Shown here piece by piece: positions 10,921-22,219 of a stretch of DNA of 64,000 bases (its first letter is position 1; each line of letters starts with the position of its first letter). The notes beneath the pieces were generated by a model. It saw only the letters and a list, made by a program, of their open reading frames with translations. It was not told the DNA's origin and did no database searches. A program made the translations under genes and the position numbers. This DNA is from Cannabis sativa (Eukaryota > Streptophyta > Magnoliopsida > Rosales > Cannabaceae): positions 33,527,257 through 33,591,256 of the forward strand of contig NC_083607.1 of assembly GCF_029168945.1 (NCBI RefSeq), given 5' to 3'.

Positions 10921-11610
10921 TGTTGACCGAGATTTTCGGCAACTAGTAAAATATGATTATACTATTGAGCTGTAAGAAAGTGAGAGAAGGATTTTTACGT
11001 GGTTGGGGCGTTAATGAGCCTTAGTCCACGAGTCTTTGTTATTACTGGATGGTGCCCAAGATTCTCGATCCCATTTAATGAGCTTTGAGGGGGTATTTAT
11101 AGTGTTTTGGTGGGGTAATCCCTAGAATTTTTCTTACAAGTGTATCTGTAAGTATCCATAAAGTTGGGTATTCCCAATGAATATACCATGGGTAATGCAT
11201 GGTCAAATCCCTAGGTGTTGTAGGGTTTTTAGGAAGAATGTCCTTTTTTCCTTGTGATTGATGTGACTCTTCGTAGTGTAGCCGTCGGTAGACTTAAATG
11301 ATCATTACTGTGGCGCTGCTGATTGGAGGTTGTGCCGTCAGACTTTATTGCGTGTTGCAGTCCCAACACGCTTCCTCCCATGCAGCATTAAATGCGACTT
11401 GATTGCTCAGGAGAAGCCTGACACCTCACGGAGATGCTTTATGCTATGCGAGCGTCCGGGAGCGCCTTGCACTCCGGGTGCCTCCTCCGGGACTTATGCT
11501 TAGGGTATTTCCTTGTGGCATACAAAGACTTAGCAAATATTCATAAGTTATCTGATCCACGTGTCCCTGTTCGGTTGGTCCACGTATATTGGGTGAAATC
11601 AGGGGCAACA
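10921..11610 (-). repeat. 3' LTR of element B (90 bp shorter than its 5' LTR)
   Basis: On the + strand it runs from TGTTGACCGAG to AGGGGCAACA, so the LTR begins TGTTGCCCC and ends GGTCAACA when read on the - strand. It is preceded on that strand by the polypurine tract. A 90-bp block present at about 22,351-22,440 is missing near 11,061. TATA box (- strand) at 11,094-11,101. Confidence 0.93.
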
Positions 11611-11624
11611 TTTACCCCCCAAGC
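11611..11624 (-). other. Polypurine tract of element B
   Basis: On the - strand CTTGGGGGGTAAA directly precedes the 3' LTR start TGTTGCC. The A element has TTGGGGGGTAAA at 23,191-23,202 and D has TTGGGTGGCAAA before 44,336. This tract primes plus-strand DNA synthesis and sets the LTR boundary. Confidence 0.85.
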
Positions 11625-11942
11625 CTTGTTTACTTGAAAAATAAACCAAGGCTTGCTCAGGTGCCTCCGGTTGACTCCTCGGTTCCCTGGCTCAAGTTTA
11701 GAGCGCGTGAGGGCGTATTTAATGATGGCATTTAATGCAGCGTTTCGCTTTTTGCAGAGGTCGATTCGTTTCATGCCCATTGATTGATGCGGCGCATTAA
11801 TGGTGTCAGACGGATACTCAAATGTTTCCACCGCCTTTATTGCAAATCAATCTGGCCCATTGATCTTTGGGTATTTGAATCGTGCGTTTCCCCCACCGTT
11901 CGATTGGTAGGTGGTGACGCCTGTTCCTCATGCACCTTTGCC
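11625..11942. other. B 3' UTR upstream of the antisense gene promoter
   Basis: About 300 bp with no coding signal. It is the counterpart of A's 10,787-10,920 plus 23,000-23,190. B inserted into A at a site that corresponds to about 11,810 here. Confidence 0.6.
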
Positions 11943-11950
11943 TATAAAAG
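11943..11950 (+). promoter_or_regulatory. TATA box of the B antisense gene
   Basis: CCTATAAAAGCCACC on the + strand, identical in core to the A copy. About 190 bp of leader follow before the leader intron donor at 12,147. Confidence 0.65.
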
Positions 11951-12146
11951 CCACCATCTCTCCTTCATTTCGGTTACTTTCCATTTCTTGCCAATTTTGC
12001 TTGAATTTCCTAGAGAGAAAATTCTCAAAACCAGCACGAAACCTTTGAACACTTTGCCATTTTTTCCAGTTCTTCCTTGCTTGCTGCTATCAGTCCTTCT
12101 AGTCTTTACTCGACTCACGTTAGGACCCCCAGTTCAACACTTCATT

Positions 12147-12604
12147 GTAAGTTTCCTGCATCCTTTGGTAGTTACATGCTTTTACTTGTTCTGTTTGTTC
12201 TTTTCTGGGTTCGCATTTTGGGATTTCTGGGTATGCAAGTGTTTAGGTTCTTCATGTATTCTGTTTTGCATTTACTGCTTTAGTTGTAGGATCGCCATTA
12301 TCATACCTCTGTTATTATTGTGCATTTTTATTGAAGAAGACCATACGTTCTTCATTCAATGGTTGTTTAGGGCATAGAATAGGGTCTTTTTCTTTCTGTT
12401 CCCCTTATTGTGTGAAACCACCTTCTGCAATTTTACTGCACCCGACACTTGTTCAGGGAATCTTTCTAGGGTTTCCCGTGTGACACATGTCCGGAGGGGG
12501 CCTCTTTCCAGCGGTTAGGGGACCCCCATTCCCTTTTTCTTAACTTAGGGTTTGGTATGGGGCCTAACTGCTGGGGTTTTCTCTTTCCTTTTTTTTTTTC
12601 ACAG
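12147..12604 (+). other. Leader intron of the B antisense gene
   Basis: The donor is TTCATT|GTAAGTTT. The acceptor is a T-rich tract ending CACAG|AATAGAAAATG. Length is 458 bp, against 451 bp in A. T-rich content fits a plant intron. Confidence 0.7.
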
Positions 12605-14131
12605 AATAGAAAATGTCTGCCTCTTGTTCGAAGTCCTCAAAGGCAAGTGGGAAACGCATGGCTACTCTAGAGGAGGTCTCCTTGGGACCCGTTGCCCAGG
12701 AGGGGTATAAGTCCCGGGCGACCGGATGGGAAGCGACTGAGCTTCATTCCACTTTAACCTGTCCCCATCAACTGGAGAATATTGTGGAAGTTGCAGGGAT
12801 CAAGCCTTCCACATCTGGAACCTACCATCGGCCACCTCGCGACTCGGAGACGCCCAACCATAATTATGACGGCTTTGGAGCCTGGAGCCAGACGCACCTG
12901 ATGGCCGGTGCCATGCTTCCTCTTCAGGAATATTTTGCTAATTTTTTTGTTTTTCTTGGCCTTGCACCATACCAACTCATTCCCCAAGCTTATCGCCTGC
13001 TCTCAGGCTTATTCATTTTTTATGCCACCTGCGGATGGGGATCTCCCCGCCCGGCGGAAATTTTGTATTTTTATGAACTTGTATCCGTCCCCAAGAAGGG
13101 GGACAAACTTAAGGACAGTTTTTATGGTTTTCAGATCCATCCTGCTAACGAAGGGGTGGTTCCATATAATAGGCAGACTCACGTCAAGGAGTATCGCCAT
13201 CGCTTTTTCTTTTCCTCTGGGTTTAGGGCAGTGGACCACCCGGAGCTCCTTAACGAGTGGGTGAGGATCCCTCCCTATCAGCGGACGGCCCCCACACAGA
13301 CCTTCCTCCAGAGGGCCCAGGCCTTTGCCTCCTATGACCGAGCCGACCTTGACGTCGGGGGTTTGGTCACTACGGAAAACTGCAGGAAGGCCAAACTTAT
13401 CCTTCCGCATCAATCCGTGGAGGACTCAAACCTCTCCCGGGTCATTTGTCCCAATGTAAGGGCGTCGGTCGTGGAGAAGACCTTCCGGGACGAGATTATC
13501 GCCACGGCGGAGAAAAAATATAAGGACTATCTCTACCGGAAGGCGCAGGAGAAGGCATACTCTCAGGCCCAGGCGGCCTCCGGGAGGGGACTTCGCGTGG
13601 GGAGTCCAGTGGTAAGAAGAAGGCAGGCGATTGCCGGGAAATCTGAGGCTAAATTTTTTGACAAGATTCTTCAAGAAGAGATTGGAGATCGTCCTGCCGG
13701 GAGGTCCCTTCGCATTGAGGATTCTTCGGAGAGAAGTGCTCCTGGGTCACAGCCTTCGGTTCTAGAGCCAAACTCAGGGGCTCCTGGTGCCAGCACTTCC
13801 GGTGCCGGCGGTAAGTCTCCTTTGATAATTCATTATGTTCCTTCCGTTGGCGAATATGCCAGTCGTAGGCCCGTTGGGTTCGACGAGCGTCTATATAGGT
13901 TTAGGATGCCCTCAACCCGGTGGGGGGATCGTTTGAAGGAGTTCTATTTTTCAAACTTAGGAGATTTTCTAGGTCGGTCTCAGATGGGTTCCGGTCCTCC
14001 GGAACCTGTTCCCTTAGGTCCTTCAGCTTACGTTACATCCAGCTGGTTCTGGCCTTCGGACAACTATCTTGGAGATAATGCTGCCAGCATTAAAGTTCAG
14101 GACTTTGCTAGGGCCGAATTAGGAAGTTCGG

Positions 14132-14210
14132 GTAGGAGTAGCTTATTTGCCATATCTTGTGTAAGGGGTTTCCCACGGATGTCTAACACTTGCCTATTTT
14201 TGTTAAACAG
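14132..14210 (+). other. Intron 1 of the B antisense gene
   Basis: The donor is TTCGG|GTAGGAGTAG and the acceptor is TTGTTAAACAG|GTACCTCC. Length is 79 bp and phase is 1. It joins exon 1 to the frame that contains MDAVLDQLAEV. Confidence 0.75.
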
Positions 14211-14914
14211 GTACCTCCATGGACGCCGTCTTGGACCAGCTTGCCGAAGTTCATACTCTTGAGGCTCCTCCGGCCTTTACTTCTTCCCCAATAGCCCCTG
14301 CCCTAAAGGCCTCCTCCAACGCTCCCCCTGACACTATTGACTTAGTGGATGACGAGGAGGTGCTACCGGGAGAAGGTCAGGAAAAGCAATTGGGCTTTTC
14401 TGAGGAAGTCGCAGAAGGTGCGGGAGAGCTCCAGGCTCTTCCTGGGGACGCTGAAGAAGGTGAAGAGGAGCCTGAGGTGGCTCTGATTCGCAAGCACAAG
14501 GGCAAGATGGTTGCCCAGGACGAGCCCAAGCGGCCTCGGAGGGCTGACACTCCTGCCCATGGTCTCGACGGTGGGGTCTCCCCCATGGAAGAACATCCTG
14601 CTCCTCCCAACATTGTGCTGACTCCAGTTCCTGGGGACTAGGTGAGGCAGGAGCTCCGGATAGCCAAGCATAACTATGCCATGGACGAGTACTCCAGGGG
14701 GTATGTCGAGGTGGAAGCCCTTAGGAGGGTTTTGCGGGTTGAGGTACAGGAGAGTATCAACAACCCGGAGTACCAGGATCCGTGGGACCTTAACTTGGAC
14801 CCCCTGTCGGACTGGTTCCGTTGCTTCCTTGGGCCCACCTTGGCTCCCTTCGCAACTTGCGCCTCCCTGAACTCTATCTTCCAGGTCGAGGACCTCAGCC
14901 ACTCTCTCACCGTG

Positions 14915-14993
14915 GTAAGTGTTTTACAAGTTTGCTTTTCCCTTTATTTTTCCTTTTTTGGGGATTCTTTCCTACACTTGTATTGTTTTTCAG
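14915..14993 (+). other. Intron 2 of the B antisense gene
   Basis: The donor is ACCGTG|GTAAGTGTTTT and the acceptor is TTGTTTTTCAG|CTTGC. Length is 79 bp and phase is 0, with a T-rich interior. It is the best-looking plant intron in the window. Confidence 0.85.
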
Positions 14994-15666
14994 CTTGCTG
15001 CTGAGGCTGGCCGCCTCTCCAAGAACATCATTAATCATGGCTTCGTTCTGTCTGATTTCGGGGACATGAATGACGTCAGGAAGGTCCTTCAGGACCTCAC
15101 TGCGGAGAGGCAGCTCTACCAGGATGCTGCTGAGCGCCGGGAGGCGGCTGCCAAGGCCAATGAGGAGGAGGCCAAGCGGAGGGAGGCCCAAGCGGAGGCC
15201 ATGATCCGGTACGAGGCCCAGCAGAGGGACAGGCTGGAGGCCCAGCATCAGGAGGAGCTGAGGGCACAAAGCGAGGCTGCTGATAAGGCCAAGCGGGAGC
15301 TCCGGGAGGCCAGGGAAACTTTGGACGAAATGGTTGCCAAGGTGAGATCCTTAGAGGAAACTCACCGGGCGAACTTAGAGTCCAAGGCCGCTCTAGCCGC
15401 GGAGTTGAAGGAGCTTAGGGACTTCAAGGAGCAATCCATCAAGAAGGCAAAAAGAGCCGAGCACCTTTCTCCTGTTTCCTGCGGCCGGTGTAAAGCGCTT
15501 CGACGATGGGGTCTACATGGCTTGGTCTACCAACGACAAAAATATCAAGCTTACCTTCTATCCTAAACCTGAGGAAATGATTGCCAAATTCCGGGAGAAG
15601 AAGAAGAAACTTGATGCCATGGTAGAGGCGCGTATTGGACCTCGCCTTCCTCCGTGCATTGACTGA

Positions 15667-16157
15667 GCCGCTTTGAGATTGACCCAGTATAACCAAGATT
15701 CCACCCGCTTCTTTTATTATTATTATCTCTTTTTTTTTTCTTTGTACATATTTGCTGCTGCCTTGGAACAATATATTTAGGTAGCGGTTTTTATTCGAAG
15801 GGGAGACAATTTTTTAAAGCCTATCCCCAGGTCGTTTGTATGTATATGACCTGCCCTTTGGGTCAGGATATTTTATATGTGATCTTTCTTTTGCCACATA
15901 TTTCTCTTTTTAACCTGTCCTTTGGATCAGGGTTTTTATACTTATGCTTTTTATTTTTGTGCATACTTTTGACCTGCCCTTTGGGTCAGGATATTTTACT
16001 TAGTTTGTCTTTCTGTCTGTCCGTGCGGTATATCCTTGTACCCCCCTGAGTGGCATAGAAACTTTGTTTTTAAGGCACTCAGTTTTATTCAACATGTAGA
16101 GGAGGTATACATTTGGACGGTACAAACTCTTTGAACAAAATCTAAGTTATATTTTTG
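15667..16157. other. B 3' UTR between antisense gene and pol, with repeats and hairpin
   Basis: No coding signal. It has three GACCTGCCCTTTGGGTCAGG-like copies starting at about 15,848, 15,912 and 15,971, and the CTGAGTG ... CACTCAG inverted repeat at 16,046-16,082. Both mirror A's 6604-7098. Confidence 0.6.
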
Positions 16158-17470
16158 CTATTGATAATATTTTCTGAGGTGATCGGCGTTCCAGGCTCTT
16201 GGCACAATGGTTCCATCCATTCTTTTTAGCTTGTAAGTGCCGGAGCCGATCTCGTCCTCGATTTCATATGGTCCTTCCTAATTTGGCCCAAGTACTCCCA
16301 CTCCGGGTTCCTGGGTGGCTGGGAAGACTCTTCTTAGGACCATATCCCCAATAGCAAATTTTCTGCTCTTAACCTTAGAGTTAAAATACTTGGTCACCTT
16401 CTTTTGATAAGCATCCATCCGTATTTGAGACTCATCCCGGAGTTCTTCGACTTGATCCAAAGCCTCTTGAAGCAGAGCTTGATTCGTGGCAGGATCGTAA
16501 GTCGTCCTCCTGTGGGACGGGAATAATGTTTCTACCGGGACCATCGCTTCACAACCGTACGCCATTGAAAAAGGCGAGTGACTGGTCGTGGTTCTGGGGG
16601 TCGTCCGGTAGGCCCATAATACCCTTGGCAATTCTTCAGGCCAGTTGTTTTTGCAGGCCATCAGCTTCTTCTTCAAGGTGACCTTTAGGATTTTATTGAC
16701 TGCTTCTGCCTGGTCATTTGTTTGAGGCCTGGCTACCGCGGAGAAGCTTTTCACTACTCCGTGTTGGTTACAGAAGTCAGTAAATTCCTCGCAATCAAAT
16801 TGCTTTCCATTGTGAGAGACTATTTTGTGAGGCAAGCCATATCGACACACTATGTTTTTGATAACAAAGTCCAATGCTTTCTTGGCAGTTATTGTCTTCA
16901 TAGGCTCTGCCTCTGTCCATTTGGTGAAGTAGTCTACTGCTACTATTGCATACTTTACCCCTCCTTTCCCTGTTGGCAGGGACCCGATCAGATCTATTCC
17001 CCAAACCGCGAAGGGCCAGTCTGGTTATCAGGGTGATCTCATTTGGAGGGGCTCTCGGTATGTTCGCGTACCTTTGACACGAGTCACACTTTTGGACATA
17101 GTCTATACAATCTTTTTTCATTGTTGGCCAGTAGTACCCTTGCCTCAATATTTTCTTTGAGAGGCTGGGTCCTCCCGTATGATCTCCACAGAACCCTTCG
17201 TGGACCTCTAGCATGATTTGTCTAGCTTTAGGGTCCGATACACACCTTAAATAAGGCATGCTGAGTCCTCTCCGGTAGAGAATTTGATCCATCATCACAT
17301 AACGATGAGCCTGATACTGAATCTTCCGAGACAGTGCCCTTTCTTGGGGCAACTCACCTTGTGTTATGTATTTTATGATGGGGACCATCCAGCTGGGTTC
17401 TTGCCCAACCGTTAGTGTGGTCTCTTTTATTTTGATGCTTGGCTCTGCCAAGCGTTCCACTGGTACTACC
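16158..17470 (-). pseudogene. pol: Integrase of element B (broken, second catalytic Asp changed)
   Basis: On the - strand the zinc-binding HEGFCGDHTGG ... CDSCQRY region is open in B. A frameshift follows the ITLIT segment near 17,030. In the core, the residue that is Asp in A's VSDNG is His here (codon on + 16,812-16,814), and A's TNGQAE reads TNDQAE. The frame stops at 16,278 with TAG in place of Trp in LGPNWEG. The natural end would be YYQ then TAG at 16,158. The copy therefore lacks a working DDE triad. Confidence 0.9.
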
Positions 17471-19561
17471 CCCAGCTCTTCGATTTCGCTATCCGAGGCT
17501 AACTTAGCCAGACAGTCCGCGTGAGCGTTCTTTTCTCGGGGGATTCTTTCTATTTTGTAGTCCGCCAACTCGTGGAGCACTTCTCGGACTATTGTTACGT
17601 ACGCGGCCATCTGCTCGCCGCGGGTTTGGTATTCTCCAGATACCTAGTTTACGACCAGTTGGGAGTCACTGTAGACTTCCACTATTTTGGCTCCTACAGC
17701 TTTTGCCAGTTTCAGCCCTGCTATCAGGGCTTCATATTCGGCCTCATTGTTTGAAGTTGTGAAGTCGAATCGGAGGGCCACCTGGAGTCGCAGTCTAGTT
17801 GGTGATATCATAGCCACTCCGGCTACGGAACCGTTCTCGTTAGAAGCTCCATCTACAAATATCTTCCAGGTGGGGATTGGTGGTACCGGCGCATTTGCTG
17901 TTGCCTTGGCTTCGTTGCATTCAGTAATGAAGTCTGCCAAAGCTTGGCCTTTTATAGAAATCCGAGGGACGTAGTGCAAGTCGAATTGACTTAGTTCCAT
18001 TGCCCACTTGAGGAGTCTCCCGGACGCTTCAGGCTTTTGGAGAACTTGCCGGAGCGGGTGATTGGTCAGAATTTTGATCGGATGGGCTTGGAAGTATGGC
18101 CTTAACTTCCCTGACGCCATCAGGAGGCAAAATACCAGTTTTTCAATGACCGGGTATCTTGTTTCGGCCCCTATCATGCACTTACTGACATGTACACGGG
18201 ATGCTGAGTTTGTTCTTCTTCCCGGACCAGGGCAGCGCTGACCGCGTGTTCGGAGACGGCCAAATAAAGAAATAAGTCTTCTCTGAGGACGGGTTTTGAT
18301 AGGATAGGAGGCTTGGCCATGTGGTCTTTTAGCTTTCTGAATGCCTCCTCGCACTCGTCCGACCATTTGAACTTCTGGCATTTCTTTAGCACGTTGAAGA
18401 AGGGTATGCACTTGTCCGTGGACCGTGAGATAAAACGGCTCAATGCAGCTACCTTTCCGGTCAAGCTCTGCACATCTTTATGCTTCTTGGGGGATGGCAT
18501 ACTCAGGAGAGCCTGGATTTTCTCCGGGTTTGCTTCAATTCCCCTTTGGCTGACTATGAAACCCAGGAACTTTCCTGATTTGACCCCGAAGGTGCATTTC
18601 TTTGGGTTGAGTTTCATGCCATATCTCTGGACCACTTCAAAGCATTCTTCTAAGTCGCTTGCATGGCTGTTGCATGCTTTGGATTTGACGAGCATGTCGT
18701 CCACGTACACGTCCATGTTCCGCGCCCCAGGAGGCCTTTAAACATCCGGTTAACCATTCTTTGATAGGTTGCTCCGGCGTTTTTTAGTCTGAAAGGCATG
18801 ACTAGGTAGCAGTATACCCCCTTATCAGTCCTGAAGCTAGTGCACTCCTGGTCCGCCGTATGCATTTTTATTTGATTGTACCCAGCATAGGCATCCATGA
18901 AGGATAACAGCTTGAATCCAGAAGTGGCATCTACCATCTGGTCGATCCTGGGCAGCGGGAAACAGTCCTTTGGACAAGCTTTGTTTAGATCGGTGAAGTC
19001 TATACAAACTCGCCAAGTTCCGTTCGGCTTGGGCACCGGGACCGGATTGGCCAGCCACTCCGGATAGTACACGTCGCGGATCATGCCGTTGGTCAAAAGT
19101 TTGTCCACCTCTTTCTCTAGAGCTTCGACTTTCACCGAGTCGAGCGGGCGTCTCTTTTGCTGGACAGGAGGCATGTCCGGATTGACATTGAGTACATGTG
19201 TGATGACATGAGGGCTTATGCCAGTCATGTCTTCTTGGCGCCATGCAAAGATGTCAATGGCGCCTTTCAGTGCTTTTATTATTTTGTCCTTTTCCTCCGG
19301 GTCCAGGTTCTTCCCTAACCGGAGTACTTTGGTGGAGTCGACGTCGCACACTGATATTTCTTCGACGTCCTCCATTGGTTCCAAGATTCTTTCAGACCCT
19401 ACACGAGGATCCAACTCATCCTCTTCAGCCATCTCTGGCTCAGCGGACTCTCGGACCGTAAGTACGGGCAGGTGGGTTGCAACATTATAACATTGCCTTG
19501 CTTCCCCTGATTTCCCCTCACAGTCCCGACTCCGGCCTCCTGGGTTGGAAACTTTAGGCAC
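17471..19561 (-). pseudogene. pol: Reverse transcriptase, RNase H and second RNase H of element B (broken)
   Basis: RT blocks run from RVCIDFTDLNKACPKDCFPL to YVDD (+ 18,696-18,707). PFGLKN is changed to PFRLKN. A frameshift just before MDVYVDD (about 18,720) and another near 18,180 (HPVY) break the frame. The second RNase H (KIFVDGASNENGSVAG ... [18 protein letters not shown] ... SDSQLVVN) is stopped by TAG at 17,644, then resumes as [20 protein letters not shown]. The pre-RT linker contains ISVCDVDSTKVLRLGK, a segment absent from A. Confidence 0.92.
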
Positions 19562-22156
19562 AGATGTCGGATTGAAGTGACTGCGCTAAAGTCCACTAGG
19601 GCTGGTCGGCCGAGGATCGCGTTGTAGGCTGTCCGACAATCCACCACCACGAAGGTGCAATATTTAAATGTGCTCTGGGGGGTGTCCGGGCACAGGGTAA
19701 CCGGGAGCCTCACTTTTCCCATCGGGATAAGTGTCGTCCCGTTAAACCCTGTGAGCTGGGATCCACTAGGCGAGAGGTCACGATCTGTCAAGCCTATCTT
19801 GGTGAAGGCTTCTTTGAAGAGCAGGTTCACGGAACTCCCATTGTCAATTAAGACTCTGGCCACCACTTTATTCGCGATGGGGGTCTCTATGACCAGTGGG
19901 TCGTGATGGGGAAAACGCACCGTCTTGGCGTCTTCTTCCGTGAACGTGATGGGTTGGTCCATCAGTCGAGGCCTTTGAGCTGGGAGTTGAGTAACTTCCC
20001 ATATCTCATTGTGTTTTGCGGCCTCGGCGTATCGCTTTCGCTCCTTGCGAGTATTCCCTTCGATATGGGGACCTCCGGAGATCATGGCTACCCGTCCATT
20101 AGGCCGGGGCGGCAGTCCGGGGATATGCTGGGCGTCACCTGCGGGAGCAGCTGGAGCCAATACCCCTGCCGTACCCCCTGGCGTTCCCGGAGGCATACCC
20201 CCAGCCACCTGACCCGGATTAAGGTGGGGCAACCTATTCTTGATCCACTCATAGAGGTTGCCCAATTGGATTAGATTTTCGATCTCGTCCTTGAGATTCT
20301 TACATTCATTGGTGCTATGACCAATGTCATTGTGGTACTCGCATCTTTTGCTCGGATCTCTCCGGGAGCTGTCTTTGTACAACACCTGCGGTCTCCGATA
20401 GTTTGTATTTTGCCTAGTGGCGAAGTACACACGTTCCTGGGAGTCCGATAGCTCCGTGTATTGAGTATATTGGGGGGTGTACCCCTTTTTCTGGCGCTTC
20501 CGTCCCGTCCGGGTGCTGCCTTTGGAGGACCTCTTACTCCTTGATCCCTGGGAAGGGCCTGTTAAGCTAGCAGCCGGAGCAGAGTGTGAAGGAACTTGCC
20601 CATTTACTCCGGACGGGTTGCCAAAATGAGAGGATGATGGTGCCAAAGCTTGGCCCTGGCTATACCCGGGGGTAGCAGAGAATTGTATGCCACTTGCTTG
20701 TGGAGTTGCGATCGGGGCAGTACCCGAGGGCGATACTCCGGGCATAAACCCTGCTATTCCGGTGGGGTAGTAGCCTCCATAAGCCACGATTTGGGCTTCT
20801 TCGAGGTTGATATATTTTTGTACTCTCTTCTGGAAGTCCTGGAGGCTAGCAGCCCCTTCTTGCTGCAACTCATTCCAGAAGGGAGTTCCAGTACGGATTC
20901 CTGCTTGGAGAAGTGCAAGCTGTTGTCCGTCATCAACCTTCTTGGTTTTCGAGGCTTCCTCTCGCAAACTCTTGATGTAATTTTTCAAGGTCTCGGTGGG
21001 CGGTTGCTAGATATTAGTCAAGGCACTGACCTCCAGGTTGACCTTTCTTGCGGCGACAAATTGTCTCCGGAAGTTGGTCTGTAGCTTGTTCCAACAGCCC
21101 ACAGATCCTGATTCCAGTTTTTTGAACCATTCCTCCGCGGACCCACTTAAAGTGAGTGGGAAGCACAGACACTTGGCGTCATTGCTGACCCTCAAGACCG
21201 TCATGACACGGTTGAACCGTGACAGGTGGTCGCTGGGATCGGAGTTCCCGGTATATGCCACCATTTCAGGCATCTTGAAGTTTTTTGGGAGCTCCGCCTC
21301 CAGGATGTGCTTGGCACATGGCTCTCGATCCTCGCTGTCCGAATCGGAGTCGTCTCCCTTCTGTCTCTGGGAAACTCGAGCAATGTCTTTTCGGAGTATG
21401 GCAAGTTCCGCCATAATTCCCTCATTCAACGTACCCGAGGAAACCACGGGTCCATATCTTTTTTGGTCAAGGTGATCCCGAAGGTCACCTTGGTTCCCAT
21501 TGATTTGATTTCTCAGGTCAACGGGAGGACATCTCTGTCCTCTTCTCCCTCTATCCCCGGGTTCCTGGTGTACAGAAACGCTTTTTCGGTCCCCTCGATC
21601 CTGAGGGCCAAGACTCCCTTTTCGGGGCTTGCCCCTCTGCGGACCTTTCCCTTTAGGGAAATCTGAGCGGACCTTTTCGCGGATCCTGCACCTTTTTCTT
21701 TCGCCCAGGGGTAGAAGTAGGGTTTTTTGTTTGATTCCCCTCAGCAGGATATCTTATAGGGCTAGGCTCCCTAGATTTCTGCTGCTGGGAATTAGGCGAA
21801 GATGTCGCTGGCTCCTTGTCGAGTCCAGCGGTCATTGCCTTGGGGTGCACGTGAATGCCAGCTGCTTCCATGGCTTTTTGCATGGCCAGCATCACTTCCT
21901 GCATTTTCTGGTTTTGCGCTTTCTGAGCTTCGATCTCGGCTTCGTGATCGATAGCTTTTTGTCTAAGAAGCACTAGTTCTGAGTAACTACCTTCGTCATA
22001 TGCGTACTCATCGAGGTTTCCCTCGTAGTCATCGTCGGGGACTATTTCTTCTTCCTCGGACTCCTCTGCTGCTCTTGAGGCTACATCTTCCTCATTTGGG
22101 TCTTGAGCGTCTTCCAGAGGGCGAGGCTGACGAGTATTTCTTCTTGTCTCCACCAT
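19500..22156 (-). pseudogene. gag: gag and protease of element B (two main breaks)
   Basis: On the - strand gag starts at MVETRRNTR (22,156). The first frame stops at 21,653 after a frameshift near 21,690. The core resumes at MAELAILRKD (about 21,410), includes the MVAYTGNSDPSDH block lost from A, and is stopped by TAG at 21,007. From 20,988 the frame runs through a Pro/Ser/Gly linker, the CEYHNDIGHSTNEC zinc motif and a protease with LIDNGSSVNLLF intact, followed by AILGRPALVDF. It ends in a frameshift near 19,500. This is the fuller of the two gag copies. Confidence 0.9.
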
Positions 22157-22198
22157 TTTTGTGAAGTCAAATGCTTGTTTTGTAGCAGCTTTCTTCAG

Positions 22199-22219
22199 CT
22201 CTCAATGAAAGCACCAAAA
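22199..22219 (-). other. Primer-binding site of element B
   Basis: On the - strand TTTTGGTGCTTTCATTGAGA follows the LTR end GGTCAACA. It is identical to the A site over this length. Confidence 0.75.

Larger units (their letters stand above)
12613..15666 (+). pseudogene. Spliced antisense gene of element B (stop in exon 2, frameshift in exon 3)
   Basis: Starts at MSASCSKSSKASG (12,613). Exon 1 runs to 14,131, intron 1 is 14,132-14,210, exon 2 14,211-14,914, intron 2 14,915-14,993 and exon 3 14,994-15,666. Phases are 1 and 0 as in A. Exon 1 carries the hydrophobic domain (MLPLQEYFANFFVFLGLAPY) and the conserved block VPSVGEYASRRPVGFDERLY. Exon 2 ends in SHSLTV at the donor. Exon 3 is a coiled coil rich in Ala, Glu and Arg. 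Breaks: TAG at 14,639-14,641 where A has GAG; a deletion of about 20 residues before CASLNSIF; and a frameshift near 15,490 at the CGRC motif. Product unknown; a nuclear or capsid-associated accessory role is only speculation. Confidence 0.8.

Noticed and set aside
11800..11815. LTR start placed at TGACACC, giving an LTR of about 890 bp.
   Set aside because: The polypurine tract lies at 11,611-11,624 and B's outer edge at 22,999 reads CAACA, so the LTR starts at TGTTGCCCC. The extra 200 bp is 3' UTR.
10880..11840. A perfect-looking giant palindrome centred on one LTR, as if A and B shared it after a hairpin or self-insertion event.
   Set aside because: Exact LTR ends (TGTTG...CAACA), the polypurine tract at 11,611, the CCGTC/CTGTC duplication and A's resumption at 23,000 show a simple insertion of B into A.
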